Of a stretch of DNA of 64,000 nucleotides, positions 33,831-44,674 are shown one piece after another. Source of the DNA: Streptomyces longwoodensis (GTDB lineage: Bacteria > Actinomycetota > Actinomycetes > Streptomycetales > Streptomycetaceae). The stretch is from contig NZ_KQ948552.1 in NCBI RefSeq assembly GCF_001514125.1, positions 124,001 through 188,000 on the forward strand. Direction: 5' to 3'. The notes below the pieces were generated by a model that was not told where the DNA came from, made no database searches, and worked only from the letters and a program-made list of their open reading frames with translations. The stretch's first letter is position 1. The number at the start of each line of letters is the position of its first letter. The translations under genes were made by a program, and so were the position numbers.

Positions 33831-34325
33831 ATGACCACGGTGAAGAGAACCCTCGACGACCTCGCCCTGGTGCCCTGGTCCGGGATCAAGGACTGCGCCG
33901 GGCCGGCCTCGGCGATCCCCTCCCTGCTCACCACGGTCGCCCGGGGCGACGAACCGGCCGCCACGTCCGCGCTCGCGCAGCTCCGCGACCGCGTCTGCCG
34001 CTACGGCTTCGTCGTCGACCAGGCCACCGCCCCGACGGTGCCGTTCCTGTGGGACCTCGTCCAGCTGTCCCACCTCGGCTGCCGCGCCCGCGTCCTGCGC
34101 CTGCTGACCGACATCGTCCACGCGCGCCAGTGGGAGACCACGGCTGCGACGTACCCGAAGCTGCTGCACCACCCCGAGGACTACGTCGGCTGGGAGCGCG
34201 CGGCCCGCGAGGCGGTGCGCGCCGGGCGCGCGGTCCTCGACGCACTGCTCGCCGACCCCGACACCGCCACGGACCCGGACCTCGTCCGGGCCGCCACGGA
34301 CCTGGCTGCGACCCTGTCGGACTGA
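33831..34325 (+). CDS. Hypothetical helical protein coupled to the ATPase gene
   Basis: A 164-residue protein, mostly predicted helical, with tandem features that resemble HEAT-like scaffolds (IPSLLTTVARGDEPAATSALAQLRDRV; VPFLWDLVQLSHLGCRARVLRLLTDIVHAR). It starts one base after the ATPase stop. I know no assigned function; position suggests it works with the ATPase/DUF397 module. It ends in an Asp/Ala-rich region and is followed by a strong hairpin terminator. Confidence 0.72.
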   Translation: MTTVKRTLDDLALVPWSGIKDCAGPASAIPSLLTTVARGDEPAATSALAQLRDRVCRYGFVVDQATAPTVPFLWDLVQLSHLGCRARVLRLLTDIVHARQWETTAATYPKLLHHPEDYVGWERAAREAVRAGRAVLDALLADPDTATDPDLVRAATDLAATLSD

Positions 34326-34381
34326 GCTCCGGGGCCACCGCGGACCTCGCGTCCCCTGCCGGGCACCTCGCCGGCAACAGG

Positions 34382-34426
34382 CCGGAGGGCCGGCTCGGCG
34401 AGTGTCTCGTCGAGCCGGCCCTCCGG
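34382..34426. terminator. Bidirectional terminator before argG
   Basis: A 21-base stem (34382-34402 with 34406-34426) with one mismatch and a three-base loop lies between the plus-strand hypothetical gene and the argG stop at 34454. Confidence 0.9.
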
Positions 34427-34453
34427 TAGTGGTGGTGGACCGGGCGGAGCCCG

Positions 34454-35944
<1,491 letters not shown>

Positions 35945-36009
35945 GCGGGTCGCACGCTCCCGCGCGCTCCGGGTGCCCGGACGCCCCGCCGCGGGCGCCG
36001 GACACACGC

Positions 36010-36043
36010 GCACGGGGCCCGGCCCGAAGGCCGTGCCCCGTGC
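36010..36043. terminator. Hairpin at end of whiE operon
   Basis: GCACGGGGC (36010-36018) pairs with GCCCCGTGC (36035-36043), with further GC pairing inside the loop, 23 bases after the last whiE stop. Confidence 0.65.
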
Positions 36044-36065
36044 GTCCGCGGTGGGCGGGTCCGGA

Positions 36066-36404
36066 TCAGCCGGACACCACGGCGTCGCTCTCCCAGCGGT
36101 AGAAGCACTGCGCCATGGCGTCCTTCGGACCGCGCCAGGTCTCCGGGTCGTAGGCGGAGACGAACGGCGTCAGCCGCTCGCTCACCTCGCGGAACTCGGG
36201 GTGGTCGGTGAGGCGGGCGATGGCCGGACCCGGGTCGTTCTCGCTCTCGATGAGGTGCAGGTACACATCACCGAACTGGAAGAGGCTGCGCCGGGTGACG
36301 CCGATCAGGTGGGGCAGGTCACCGCTGTCGGACTCGGCGAAGACCCGCGCGATGTCGTCGGCCGCGCCGGGCTTCATCCGGGCGACGATCAGGGTGTGGT
36401 GCAT
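36066..36404 (-). CDS. whiE-ORFVII: TcmI-type polyketide cyclase, WhiE ORFVII
   Basis: A 112-residue TcmI-family cyclase (HHTLIVARMKPGAADDIARVFAESD; FRFGDVYLHLIE-like QFGDVYLHLIES). Such ferredoxin-like-fold cyclases close later rings of aromatic polyketides. It is the last gene of a seven-gene minus-strand operon matching whiE, which makes the grey spore pigment in Streptomyces coelicolor. ATG 36404 begins 11 bases after the aromatase stop. Confidence 0.92.
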   Translation of the reverse strand: MHHTLIVARMKPGAADDIARVFAESDSGDLPHLIGVTRRSLFQFGDVYLHLIESENDPGPAIARLTDHPEFREVSERLTPFVSAYDPETWRGPKDAMAQCFYRWESDAVVSG

Positions 36405-36415
36405 CGGCGTGCCCC

Positions 36416-37166
<751 letters not shown>

Positions 37167-37196
37167 GGGGTGCGCTCCTTCGGTGGTGCGGATCGG

Positions 37197-38450
37197 TTAC
37201 CGGTGCGGGCCCCGGGCGCCGCCCTTGCGCAGGACGAGCGCCGCGTTGCAGCCCATGAGCCCCCGGCTGAGGACCAGGGCCGTGCGGGCCTCCACGGCAC
37301 GGGCGGGGCCGGTCACCAGGTCCAGGTCGTGGCAGGGGTCGGTCACGTGCGGGGTGGGCGGGATCAGCCCGTGCTGCAGGCCGAGCACTGCCGCCGTCAC
37401 GTCGAGCACCGGCGCGGCGCAGTAGGCGCGGCCGGTGCCCGTCTTCGGGGCGGTGACGGGGACGCGCCGGGCGTGCGGGCCGAGCGCGTCGGCGAGCGCC
37501 CCGGCCTCGGCCCGGTCGGCCTCGGGCACGCCGAGGGCGTCGGCGTAGACCACGTCGACGTCCTCGGGACGGCAGCCGGCCTCCCCCAGCGCGATGTCGA
37601 TGGCGTGGGCGAGCCCGTCGCGGGACTCGGCCCAGCGGGACGCGCCGGTGAACGTCGCGCCGTGCCCGGCGACGGTGGCCCGGACCTCGGCGCCCCGGGC
37701 GCGTGCCGCGCGCTCCTCCTCCAGGACCAGCACCGCGCCGCCCTCGGCGGGGGCGAAGCCGCAGGCCTCGGAGGTGAAGGGGCGGTACGCGTGGTCGGGC
37801 CGGGTGGCCCGGCTCAGCTCGGGGTAGCCGAGCTGGCAGACGATCGAGTACGGCGCGAGGGGTGCCTCGGCCGCGCCGACGACCACCGTGTCGGTGCCGT
37901 GCCGCACGGTCCGCGCGGCCTGCGCGAGGGCGTCGAGCCCGCCGGCCTCGTCGCTGGCCACCACCCCGCACGGCCCCTTGAAGCCGTGCCGGATGGAGAT
38001 CTGGCCGGTGCTGGCCGCGTAGAACCAGGCGATCGACTGGTAGGGGCCGACGTACTTGGACCCCTGCCCCCACAGGTTCTGCAGTTCGCGCTGGCCGAAC
38101 TCGCCGCCGCCGGAGCCGGCGGCCGTGACCACGCCCACCGAGTACGGCGAGTCGAAGTCGGCGTCCGCCAGCAGCGCGTCCTCCAGGGCCAGCCGGGCCG
38201 CGGCCATCGCGAAGTGGGTGAACCGGTCGGTCTGCACGAGGAACGTCTCCTCGACCAGTGCCGCCGGGTCGAAGCCGCGCACCTGGCCGGCGACGCGCAG
38301 CGGGTAGCCCTCGCAGCCGCCCCGGTCCAGGGCGGCGAGGCTGCTGCCGCCGCCGACGGTGGTCTTCCAGAACACCTCGGTGCCGATGCCGTGCGGGGTG
38401 ACCGCACCGATGCCGGTGACGACCGCCCTCCGGGGTTCTCGTCCGCTCAT
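37197..38450 (-). CDS. whiE-ORFIV: Ketosynthase chain-length factor (KSbeta), WhiE ORFIV
   Basis: A 417-residue KSbeta. It aligns with the neighbouring KSalpha across its length, but the active-site cysteine is replaced: GPCGVVASDEAGGLDAL has Glu168 where KSalpha has Cys169. Many chain-length factors have Gln at this position, where decarboxylation primes the ACP; Glu is less common and may be a mark of spore-pigment systems. It partners KSalpha to set polyketide length. Start ATG 38450 is four bases after the KSalpha stop. Confidence 0.95.
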   Translation of the reverse strand: MSGREPRRAVVTGIGAVTPHGIGTEVFWKTTVGGGSSLAALDRGGCEGYPLRVAGQVRGFDPAALVEETFLVQTDRFTHFAMAAARLALEDALLADADFDSPYSVGVVTAAGSGGGEFGQRELQNLWGQGSKYVGPYQSIAWFYAASTGQISIRHGFKGPCGVVASDEAGGLDALAQAARTVRHGTDTVVVGAAEAPLAPYSIVCQLGYPELSRATRPDHAYRPFTSEACGFAPAEGGAVLVLEEERAARARGAEVRATVAGHGATFTGASRWAESRDGLAHAIDIALGEAGCRPEDVDVVYADALGVPEADRAEAGALADALGPHARRVPVTAPKTGTGRAYCAAPVLDVTAAVLGLQHGLIPPTPHVTDPCHDLDLVTGPARAVEARTALVLSRGLMGCNAALVLRKGGARGPHR

Positions 38451-38454
38451 CGCC

Positions 38455-39720
38455 TCACGCCTTCCGCTCGGGACCGGTCAGGACGACCGCCGACTGGAAC
38501 CCGCCGAACCCGCTGCCCACGGACAGCACCCCGCGCAGCCGGCGCTCACGCGCCTCGCGCGGGACGTAGTCGAGGTCGCACTCGGGGTCGGGGGTCTCGT
38601 AGTTGGCCGTGGGCGGCACCACCTGGTGCGTCAGCGCGAGGACGCACGCGACGAGTTCGATGGAGCCGATCGCGCCGAGCGAGTGGCCCACCATCGACTT
38701 GATGGAGCTCATCGGCGTCTTGTACGCGTGCTCGCCCAGGGCGCGCTTGACGGCCGCGGTCTCGTGCCGGTCGTTCTGCTTGGTGCCCGAGCCGTGCGCG
38801 TTGACGTAGTCGATGACCGTCGGGTCGAGGCGGGCCTCGTCGAGGGCGGTCTCGATGGCGCGCGCCATCTCCAGGCCGTCCTTGGTGAGCCCGGTCATGT
38901 GGTGGGCGTTGCCGAAGGTGGCGTAGCCGGCGATCTCGCACAGGACCTGGGCCCCGCGGGCGCGGGCGTGTTCCAGTTCCTCCAGGACGAGGACGGCGGC
39001 GCCCTCGCCCATGACGAACCCGTTGCGGTGGGCGTCGAACGGACGCGACGCGTGGGCCGGGTCGTCGTTGTTCGGCGAGGTCGCCTTGATCGCGTCGAAG
39101 CACGCCATGGTGATCGGGGAGATCGGCGAGTCGGACGCGCCGGCTATGCACACGTCGACCCGGCCGTCGGCGACCGCCTGGTGGGCGTAGCCGACCGCGT
39201 CCAGGCCCGAGGTGCAGCCGGTGGACACGGTCTGCACGGGCCCGTGGGCGCCGAACTCCTCGGCCACGGCGGAGGCCAGGGTGCTGGGCGAGAAGGCCCG
39301 TTCCAGGGCCGGGCCCGCCTTGCGGGCGTCGACGTCCCAGCGTGCGCCGCGCTCGCTGACCAGGACGTAGTCCTGCTCCAGCCGGGTGGTGCCGCCGACC
39401 GCCGTGCCCAGGCTGACCCCGGTGCGCCAGGGGTTCTCGCGCGTCATGTCCAGCCCGGCGTGCTGCACCGCCTCGCGCGCGGCGACCAGCGCGAACTGCA
39501 CGTAGCGGTCGCAGCGTTCGACGGTCGTCGGGTCCAGGCCGTGCGCCGCCGGGTCGAAGTCGCACTCGGCGGCGATCTGCGACCGCAGCCCGGCCGGGTC
39601 GAACAGGGAGATGCGTCGCGTCGCGGTGCGCCCCTGGGACAGCAGGTCCCAGAACCGGGTCACGCCCGTGCCGCCGGGGGCGACGACGCCTATGCCGGTG
39701 ACCGCGACCCGCCGGCTCAT
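38455..39720 (-). CDS. whiE-ORFIII: Ketosynthase alpha, WhiE ORFIII
   Basis: A 421-residue type II PKS ketosynthase. It has the nucleophile Cys169 in [12 protein letters not shown] and the two catalytic histidines in [11 protein letters not shown] and [10 protein letters not shown]. It condenses malonyl units with KSbeta. ATG 39720 overlaps the cupin gene stop as ATGA. Its neighbours make this the minimal PKS of a spore-pigment cluster. Confidence 0.96.
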   Translation of the reverse strand: MSRRVAVTGIGVVAPGGTGVTRFWDLLSQGRTATRRISLFDPAGLRSQIAAECDFDPAAHGLDPTTVERCDRYVQFALVAAREAVQHAGLDMTRENPWRTGVSLGTAVGGTTRLEQDYVLVSERGARWDVDARKAGPALERAFSPSTLASAVAEEFGAHGPVQTVSTGCTSGLDAVGYAHQAVADGRVDVCIAGASDSPISPITMACFDAIKATSPNNDDPAHASRPFDAHRNGFVMGEGAAVLVLEELEHARARGAQVLCEIAGYATFGNAHHMTGLTKDGLEMARAIETALDEARLDPTVIDYVNAHGSGTKQNDRHETAAVKRALGEHAYKTPMSSIKSMVGHSLGAIGSIELVACVLALTHQVVPPTANYETPDPECDLDYVPREARERRLRGVLSVGSGFGGFQSAVVLTGPERKA

Positions 39721-40169
39721 GACACCGCCTCGGCCGCGAGGCCCTCGGCCGTGGCGTCCCGCGGGCCTTCCTCGGTGTCGACGTGCCCGAGGTCGGGGCG
39801 GGGGGCCAGCGGGCCGAGGTGGAAGACGAGCCGGGCGTCGCGGTCGCCGACGTTGCGGAACCGGTGCCGGACGTCCTTGGGGATGAGCAGGCCCTGCTCG
39901 GCGCGCAGGGGCTGCGGTTCGCCGTTGAGGTCCACCTCGAAGGCGCCCTCGACGACGTACACGAACTCCTCGGAGTACGGGTGGTAGTGCTCGGCGATGC
40001 TCTCCCCCGGCCGGACGATGGCGACGCCCATGAAGCCGCTCGTCGAACCCACCGTGGAGGGCGTGAGCAGGGCGCGCACGTCGCCGCCGCGGCGGCGGTT
40101 GGGTGCGATGGAGCTGAGGTCGACGACGCCGCCGCCGACGCCGATGCCTGCCTGCTGCTGTTGTGTCAT
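39717..40169 (-). CDS. whiE-ORFII: Cupin protein, WhiE ORFII
   Basis: A 150-residue cupin: [21 protein letters not shown] (about residues 59-79) is motif 1 and [20 protein letters not shown] (about 95-114) is motif 2, with histidines that can bind a metal. In spore-pigment clusters ORFII is a cupin of unclear function. ATG 40169 follows CCGGAG at eight bases, preferred over the GTG at 40178, which overlaps that site. It overlaps KSalpha by four bases. Confidence 0.9.
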   Translation of the reverse strand: MTQQQQAGIGVGGGVVDLSSIAPNRRRGGDVRALLTPSTVGSTSGFMGVAIVRPGESIAEHYHPYSEEFVYVVEGAFEVDLNGEPQPLRAEQGLLIPKDVRHRFRNVGDRDARLVFHLGPLAPRPDLGHVDTEEGPRDATAEGLAAEAVS

Positions 40170-40249
40170 GTCGGTCACTCCGGAAAAGGTCGTGGGTGGG
40201 GACGGTGAGGACGGTGGGGCGGGGAGGGTGGTCCGGTGCCGGCGGTGGG

Positions 40250-41392
40250 TCAGGAGACCGGGGCGCGGCGGTCGGTGAGCGGCTGCATCCGGGCGTGGGC
40301 GAGCAGCCGCCGCACCGCCCGCTCGTCCGTCGGGGGGCCGTCCAGCCCCAGGGCGGCCGCGTCCAGCAGGCGCCCGGCCTCGGCGGCCGACGCCGCGTCG
40401 GCCAGCGCCAGGACCGGCCCGGGCGCGTCCTCCGGGTCACCGTCCACGTCGACCAGGCGTACGACGATGTCGTCCCGGTGGAAGACGGTGGCCGAGAGGA
40501 CGGGACCGTGCGCGTGGGCGGCGACGGTCTCGTCCTGCCGGGCCAGCAGCCGGGCGAGCTCCTCCCCGCGGCCGGGGAGGGCCGGGAGGAACAGCGCGCA
40601 CCGCGTGGCGGCGGAACCCTCCGGGCGCCCGGAGGCCGTGTGGTGCACGGCGGGCAGGGCGGCCCGGGTGAAGAACACCCGCGCGGACTTGGGGTCGGTC
40701 AGGTCCCGTTCCTGTTCCAGGTAGGGGTCGATCGCCTGCTCCACGGCCCGCACCTCGGGCTGGCGGGAGACGTGCCGCAGGGCGTCCTGGAGGTCGCCGC
40801 GCACCTCGACCGCCCGCACCACGCGGTTGCCGTGCAGGAACAGCGAGGTGCGCAGCAGCCGGGTGGTGTCGTTGACGACCGGCTGCGGTGAGGCGTAGCC
40901 GGAGAGGATCTCGGCGACCTTGGACTCGCTGCCCGGGGTGACGGTGAACGTGAGGGCGTGCCGGACGACGTTGTCACCGGTGCGGGGCGCGGACTGCAGC
41001 GCGGCGGCCCCGGGGGCCGGGGCGGTGTCGGTGCCGGTGGTCTCGCGCAGGATCGTGTAGCGCAGCGACCGGGTGTCGCGGACGCAGCCGGCCAGCGGCT
41101 CGACCATGTCCAGGTGTTGCTCGCTGTTGACCCAGGCGAGGAAGGGCGGTGCGCTCTCCCATTCGCTGGTGAGCAGCCACTGGGTGGGGTTCTCCAGGGA
41201 CTGGCACAGCTGGTCGCTCAGGTGGCCCGGCACGGCGGCGACGCGGTGGCGCATCCGCTCGTAGGCGTCCAGGAACTGCTGCTGGGCTCCGTCGTGGACG
41301 TCCAGCATCAGCAGGACCCGCACGCGGGACCCGTCGAACGCGGTGCTGGACACACCGCCCGGGACCGTCGGCGGATCGGGGGAGACGGTCAT
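40250..41392 (-). CDS. whiE-ORFI: SchA/CurD-like protein, WhiE ORFI
   Basis: A 380-residue protein. The N-terminal 110 residues have an antibiotic-biosynthesis-monooxygenase-like fold ([44 protein letters not shown]) and the rest has SchA/CurD-like features ([44 protein letters not shown]). ORFI of whiE and its relatives (sch, cur) is required for proper pigment but its reaction is unknown. It is the promoter-proximal gene of the operon. ATG 41392 follows GAAGAGG; GTG 41422 is an alternative start. Confidence 0.88.
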   Translation of the reverse strand: MTVSPDPPTVPGGVSSTAFDGSRVRVLLMLDVHDGAQQQFLDAYERMRHRVAAVPGHLSDQLCQSLENPTQWLLTSEWESAPPFLAWVNSEQHLDMVEPLAGCVRDTRSLRYTILRETTGTDTAPAPGAAALQSAPRTGDNVVRHALTFTVTPGSESKVAEILSGYASPQPVVNDTTRLLRTSLFLHGNRVVRAVEVRGDLQDALRHVSRQPEVRAVEQAIDPYLEQERDLTDPKSARVFFTRAALPAVHHTASGRPEGSAATRCALFLPALPGRGEELARLLARQDETVAAHAHGPVLSATVFHRDDIVVRLVDVDGDPEDAPGPVLALADAASAAEAGRLLDAAALGLDGPPTDERAVRRLLAHARMQPLTDRRAPVS

Positions 41393-41704
41393 CCGGCGCA
41401 CCTCTTCCTCGTGGTCTTCCACATGGCTTCCTCGCGGTACGTCCACGCCTGTCGCGGACCTGTGGGGCGGACGCGGCCCCCCGTGGCCCCTGCGGGGCCC
41501 CCGCGCACCGGGACGGTGGTCCCGGAGCGCGCGCCGGGCGGCGTCGGTCGCGTCGTCAGGTCGATCGTGGGCGCTGCCGTGCGCCACCGCGAACCGGGCG
41601 GGTTAAGCGGGTGAAGCCTGGGCCGCGGAGCGTGCCGCGGGGCATGGATGAAGGCCCCGGCCGGATTCGCCCGAGCCGGTGGTCACGACGTGTGTGGAGG
41701 CGAG
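41393..41704. promoter_or_regulatory. whiE divergent promoter region (312 bases)
   Basis: This gap separates ORFI from ORFVIII, where Streptomyces coelicolor has whiEP1 and the sigma-F-dependent whiEP2. I see no gene. GGGTTAA (41599-41605) and GGGTGAAG (41608-41615), the only AT-containing stretch, resemble sigma-B/F-type -10 elements for the plus strand, but I find no convincing -35 and no clear ORFI promoter. Confidence 0.5.
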
Positions 41705-43369
41705 ATGAACGCACAAGCCGGGCGGCCCGACCTGGAGGTCCCGGTACTCATCGTCGGAGGTTCCCTGGTCGGTCTGTCGACCTCGCTCTTCCTCGGCCGG
41801 CTCGGCGTACGGCACACCCTGGTGGAGAAGCACGCGGGGACGTCGATCCACCCGCGCGGCCGGGGCAACAACGTCCGCACGATGGAGCTGTTCCGGGTGG
41901 CGGGCGCGGAGGACGGGATCCGCCGGGCAGCGGCCACGCTGGCCGAGAACCACGGCATCCTGCAGACCCCGGCGCTGGCCGGCGGCGAGGGCGAGTGGCT
42001 GTTCCGGGAGATCGACCCGGGCGGCGGACTGGCCCGGTTCAGCCCGGCCTCGTGGTGCCTGTGCAGCCAGAACGACCTGGAGCCGGTGCTGCTCGACCGG
42101 GCCGTGGAACTCGGCGGGGACCTGCGGTTCTCGACCGAGCTGCAGTCGTTCGACGCCGACCCGGACGGGGTCACCGCGTACCTGAAGAGCCGGGAGACGG
42201 GCGAGCACACCGTCGTCCGGGCGCAGTACCTGGTCGCCGCCGACGGTCCGCGCAGCCCCGTGCGCGAGCAGCTCGGCATCGGGCAGAGCGGCCCGGGCGA
42301 CCTGTTCCACAACATCAGCCTGACGTTCCGCTCGCGCCGGCTGGCCGACGTGGTGGGCGACCGCCGGTTCATCGTCTGCTACCTGACCCGTCCCGACGCG
42401 GACGGGGCGCTGCTGCCCGTGGACAACCAGGAGCGCTGGGTCTTCCACGCGCCGTGGCACCCCGAACGGGGCGAGACCCTCGAGGACTTCACCGAGGAGC
42501 GGTGCGCGGAGCACATCCGCCGCGCGGTCGGCGACCCGGACCTCGACGTGGAGATCACCGGCAGGGCGGCCTGGCACGCGGCCCAGCGGGTCGCCGAGCG
42601 CTACCGCGCCGGCCGGGTCCTGCTCGCCGGTGACTCGGCGCACGAGATGTCCCCGACCGGGGCGTTCGGCTCCAACACCGGTATCCAGGACGCCCACAAC
42701 CTGGCGTGGAAGCTGGCCGCGGTCCTCGGCGGCTGGGCGGGCGACGGTCTGCTGGACACCTACGACAGCGAGCGCCGCCCCGTCGCGGAGGCCACCAGCG
42801 CCCGCGCCGCCGCGCGCTCGGTCGAGCACAGCCACCCGGGCTACGCCCCGGCGCCCGACGCGGGCGGGGGCGGCGGCCGTGCCGGCGGCATCCTCAACGT
42901 AGCCCTGGGGTACCGCTACCCCCAGGGCGCCGTCGTCGGCACCGACCCGGCGGCCCAGGTCGTCCCCGACAAGCTGGCCCTGACCGGCGAGCCGGGCAGC
43001 CGGGCACCGCACCTGTGGGTCCGGCACCGGGGCGAACGGGTCTCCACCCTGGACCTGTTCGAGACGTCGCTGGTGCTGCTGTCGGGCGGCCCGGGGTCGG
43101 GCCCGGCCGGCGCGGACTGCGACTGGCACGGTGCGGCCGGGCGCCTGGCCGAGCGGCTCTCGGTGCCGCTGGTGTCCCTGCGCCTGGGTCCGGACGCGGA
43201 GCTGGTCCCCGACGAGGACACCGACTGGGCCGGCCGGCTGGGCATCTCCCCCGGCGGGGCGATGCTGGTCCGCCCCGACGGCTTCGTGGCCTGGCGCTCC
43301 CCGGAGCCGGCCACGGACCCGGAGGCGATCCTGCACGAGGTGCTCTCCACGGTGCTGTCGCTGTCCTGA
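41705..43369 (+). CDS. whiE-ORFVIII: FAD-dependent polyketide hydroxylase, WhiE ORFVIII
   Basis: A 554-residue FAD monooxygenase of the aromatic-polyketide hydroxylase class. It has the FAD motif VLIVGGSLVGLSTSLFLGRLG at about residues 14-33 (given in shortened form), YLVAADGPRSPVRE, and RVLLAGDSAHEMSPTGAFG with the GD motif near residue 305, then a thioredoxin-like C-terminus. The protein should hydroxylate the spore-pigment polyketide. It is divergent from ORFI, as in Streptomyces coelicolor. ATG 41705 follows GGAGGCGAG. Confidence 0.95.
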   Translation: MNAQAGRPDLEVPVLIVGGSLVGLSTSLFLGRLGVRHTLVEKHAGTSIHPRGRGNNVRTMELFRVAGAEDGIRRAAATLAENHGILQTPALAGGEGEWLFREIDPGGGLARFSPASWCLCSQNDLEPVLLDRAVELGGDLRFSTELQSFDADPDGVTAYLKSRETGEHTVVRAQYLVAADGPRSPVREQLGIGQSGPGDLFHNISLTFRSRRLADVVGDRRFIVCYLTRPDADGALLPVDNQERWVFHAPWHPERGETLEDFTEERCAEHIRRAVGDPDLDVEITGRAAWHAAQRVAERYRAGRVLLAGDSAHEMSPTGAFGSNTGIQDAHNLAWKLAAVLGGWAGDGLLDTYDSERRPVAEATSARAAARSVEHSHPGYAPAPDAGGGGGRAGGILNVALGYRYPQGAVVGTDPAAQVVPDKLALTGEPGSRAPHLWVRHRGERVSTLDLFETSLVLLSGGPGSGPAGADCDWHGAAGRLAERLSVPLVSLRLGPDAELVPDEDTDWAGRLGISPGGAMLVRPDGFVAWRSPEPATDPEAILHEVLSTVLSLS

Positions 43370-43379
43370 CACACCGGCA

Positions 43380-43435
43380 GCACGACACGGGTCCCCGCCC
43401 GGCGGCATCGGTCCGCGGGCGGGGGCCCGTCGTGC
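43380..43435. terminator. Terminator after whiE ORFVIII
   Basis: GCACGAC...CCCCGCCCG on the left (43380 on) and CGGGCGGGG...GTCGTGC on the right (to 43435) pair as a long bulged stem ten bases after the stop and 74 bases before the convergent LacI stop. Confidence 0.7.
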
Positions 43436-43509
43436 GTACGGGCGGCCGGGCCGACCGAGGCCACCAGTCCCGGTCCCCGCCGGTGTCGGCGCGGGGCCGG
43501 CCGAGCGGG

Positions 43510-44511
43510 TCAGGTGCCGGGTGGCGCGGTGGTGCCGCGCACCTCCAGGGCCGGGGCGGCGAGTTCCACCGCGCCGGGGCGGGCCGGGTCCTCGATGCGG
43601 TCCAGGAGGCGCTGGGCGGCCCGGCGGCCGACGTCGTGGCCCGCGTGGTCCACGGTGGTCAGCCACAGGTGGCGCAGCCGGGCGAGGGAGGTGTTGTCGT
43701 AGCCGACCAGGGAGAGGTCCCGGGGCACCCGCAGGCCGCTCTCCTCGGCGGCCGACAGCGCGCCGACGCAGGTCACGTCGTTGACCGCGAAGACGGCGGT
43801 GGGGCGGTGGGGGCGGCCCAGGAGCCGCACGGTGGCCCGGTAGCCGCCCTCCTCCGTGAGGTCGCCCTGCTCCACGGTCGCCGTCGCGGCCAGGCCGTGC
43901 TCGCGCATGGTCGCCTCGAAGGCGCGGCGGCGCAGCTCGCCGACCGCGCCCCGGCCGGCGATGTGGGCGATGTGCCGGTGGCCCAGGCCGATGAGGTGCT
44001 CGGTGGCCAGCCGGGCACCGAACTCGTCGTCCCCGGCGACGATGTCCACGCCGGGCAGCACGGGTTCGCGGGTGCCGGCGACGACGGTGGGGACACGGCC
44101 GGCGGCGGTGCGCAGCGCCTGCGGGTCGTGCAGGGTGCCCACGGCGATCAGACCGTCGACGCGCAGGTCGGTGAAGGTGCGGGTCAGGTCCTCCCCCAGG
44201 CGCCGGTTGAGGTGGCCGTCGGCGAGCAGCACGTGCAGACCGCTGTCGTACAGGCGCGTGTTCAGGCCGTCGAGCAGGTCGACGTACCAGGGGTTGCGCA
44301 GGTCGTTCAGCAGGACGCCGACGGTGCGGGTGCGGCGTTCGCTGAGGCTGCGGGCGGCGGCGTTGGGCCGGTAGCCGAGTTCTTCGACGGCGGCGAGGAC
44401 GGCCGCCCGCTTCTCCGGGCGCACGCTGTCCGACCCCCGCAGGACCAGCGAGACCAGGGACTTCGACACGCCGGCGCGCGCGGCGACGTCGCGGATGGTC
44501 GGGGCGGTCAT
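43510..44511 (-). CDS. LacI-family transcriptional regulator
   Basis: A 333-residue LacI-type repressor with the N-terminal helix-turn-helix (TIRDVAARAGVSKSLVSLVLRGSDSV, residues 5-30; hinge ELGYRPNAAARSL) and a periplasmic-binding-protein-like sensor (GVLLNDLRNPWYVDLLDGLN; VVAGTREPVLPGVDIV; FAVNDVTCVGALSAA). It is divergent from a Gfo/Idh dehydrogenase gene, and two palindromes lie between them. It probably represses that gene and itself in response to a sugar or polyol. Confidence 0.93.
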   Translation of the reverse strand: MTAPTIRDVAARAGVSKSLVSLVLRGSDSVRPEKRAAVLAAVEELGYRPNAAARSLSERRTRTVGVLLNDLRNPWYVDLLDGLNTRLYDSGLHVLLADGHLNRRLGEDLTRTFTDLRVDGLIAVGTLHDPQALRTAAGRVPTVVAGTREPVLPGVDIVAGDDEFGARLATEHLIGLGHRHIAHIAGRGAVGELRRRAFEATMREHGLAATATVEQGDLTEEGGYRATVRLLGRPHRPTAVFAVNDVTCVGALSAAEESGLRVPRDLSLVGYDNTSLARLRHLWLTTVDHAGHDVGRRAAQRLLDRIEDPARPGAVELAAPALEVRGTTAPPGT

Positions 44512-44525
44512 GGCTGGACCGTTCC

Positions 44526-44544
44526 ACAGTGCGCGGCGCACTGT
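44526..44544. promoter_or_regulatory. Perfect 19-base palindrome near LacI start
   Basis: ACAGTGCGC and GCGCACTGT flank a central G at 44535. It is 15 bases upstream of the LacI start and 9 before a TTGACA (44553-44558) that can be the -35 of the divergent dehydrogenase promoter. A GCGC-centred palindrome is compatible with LacI-family binding. Confidence 0.6.
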
Positions 44545-44592
44545 AAAGACCCTTGACACCTGGTGGGGACGCCGCTCATCGTGTGCCGCAGG

Positions 44593-44610
44593 TTTTGGAT
44601 CGGTCCAAAA
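44593..44610. promoter_or_regulatory. LacI-type operator with central CG
   Basis: TTTTGGATCGGTCCAAAA is an 18-base inverted repeat with one mismatch and a central CG, the hallmark of LacI/GalR operators. It is 65 bases upstream of the dehydrogenase start and past the TTGACA, where bound repressor would block transcription. Confidence 0.7.
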
Positions 44611-44674
44611 GCGGGTCCGGCCCGGTGGTCGCGAGCGGTCGCCGAGGGGGCCGGCCGTCGACGAAGGGGCTGTC

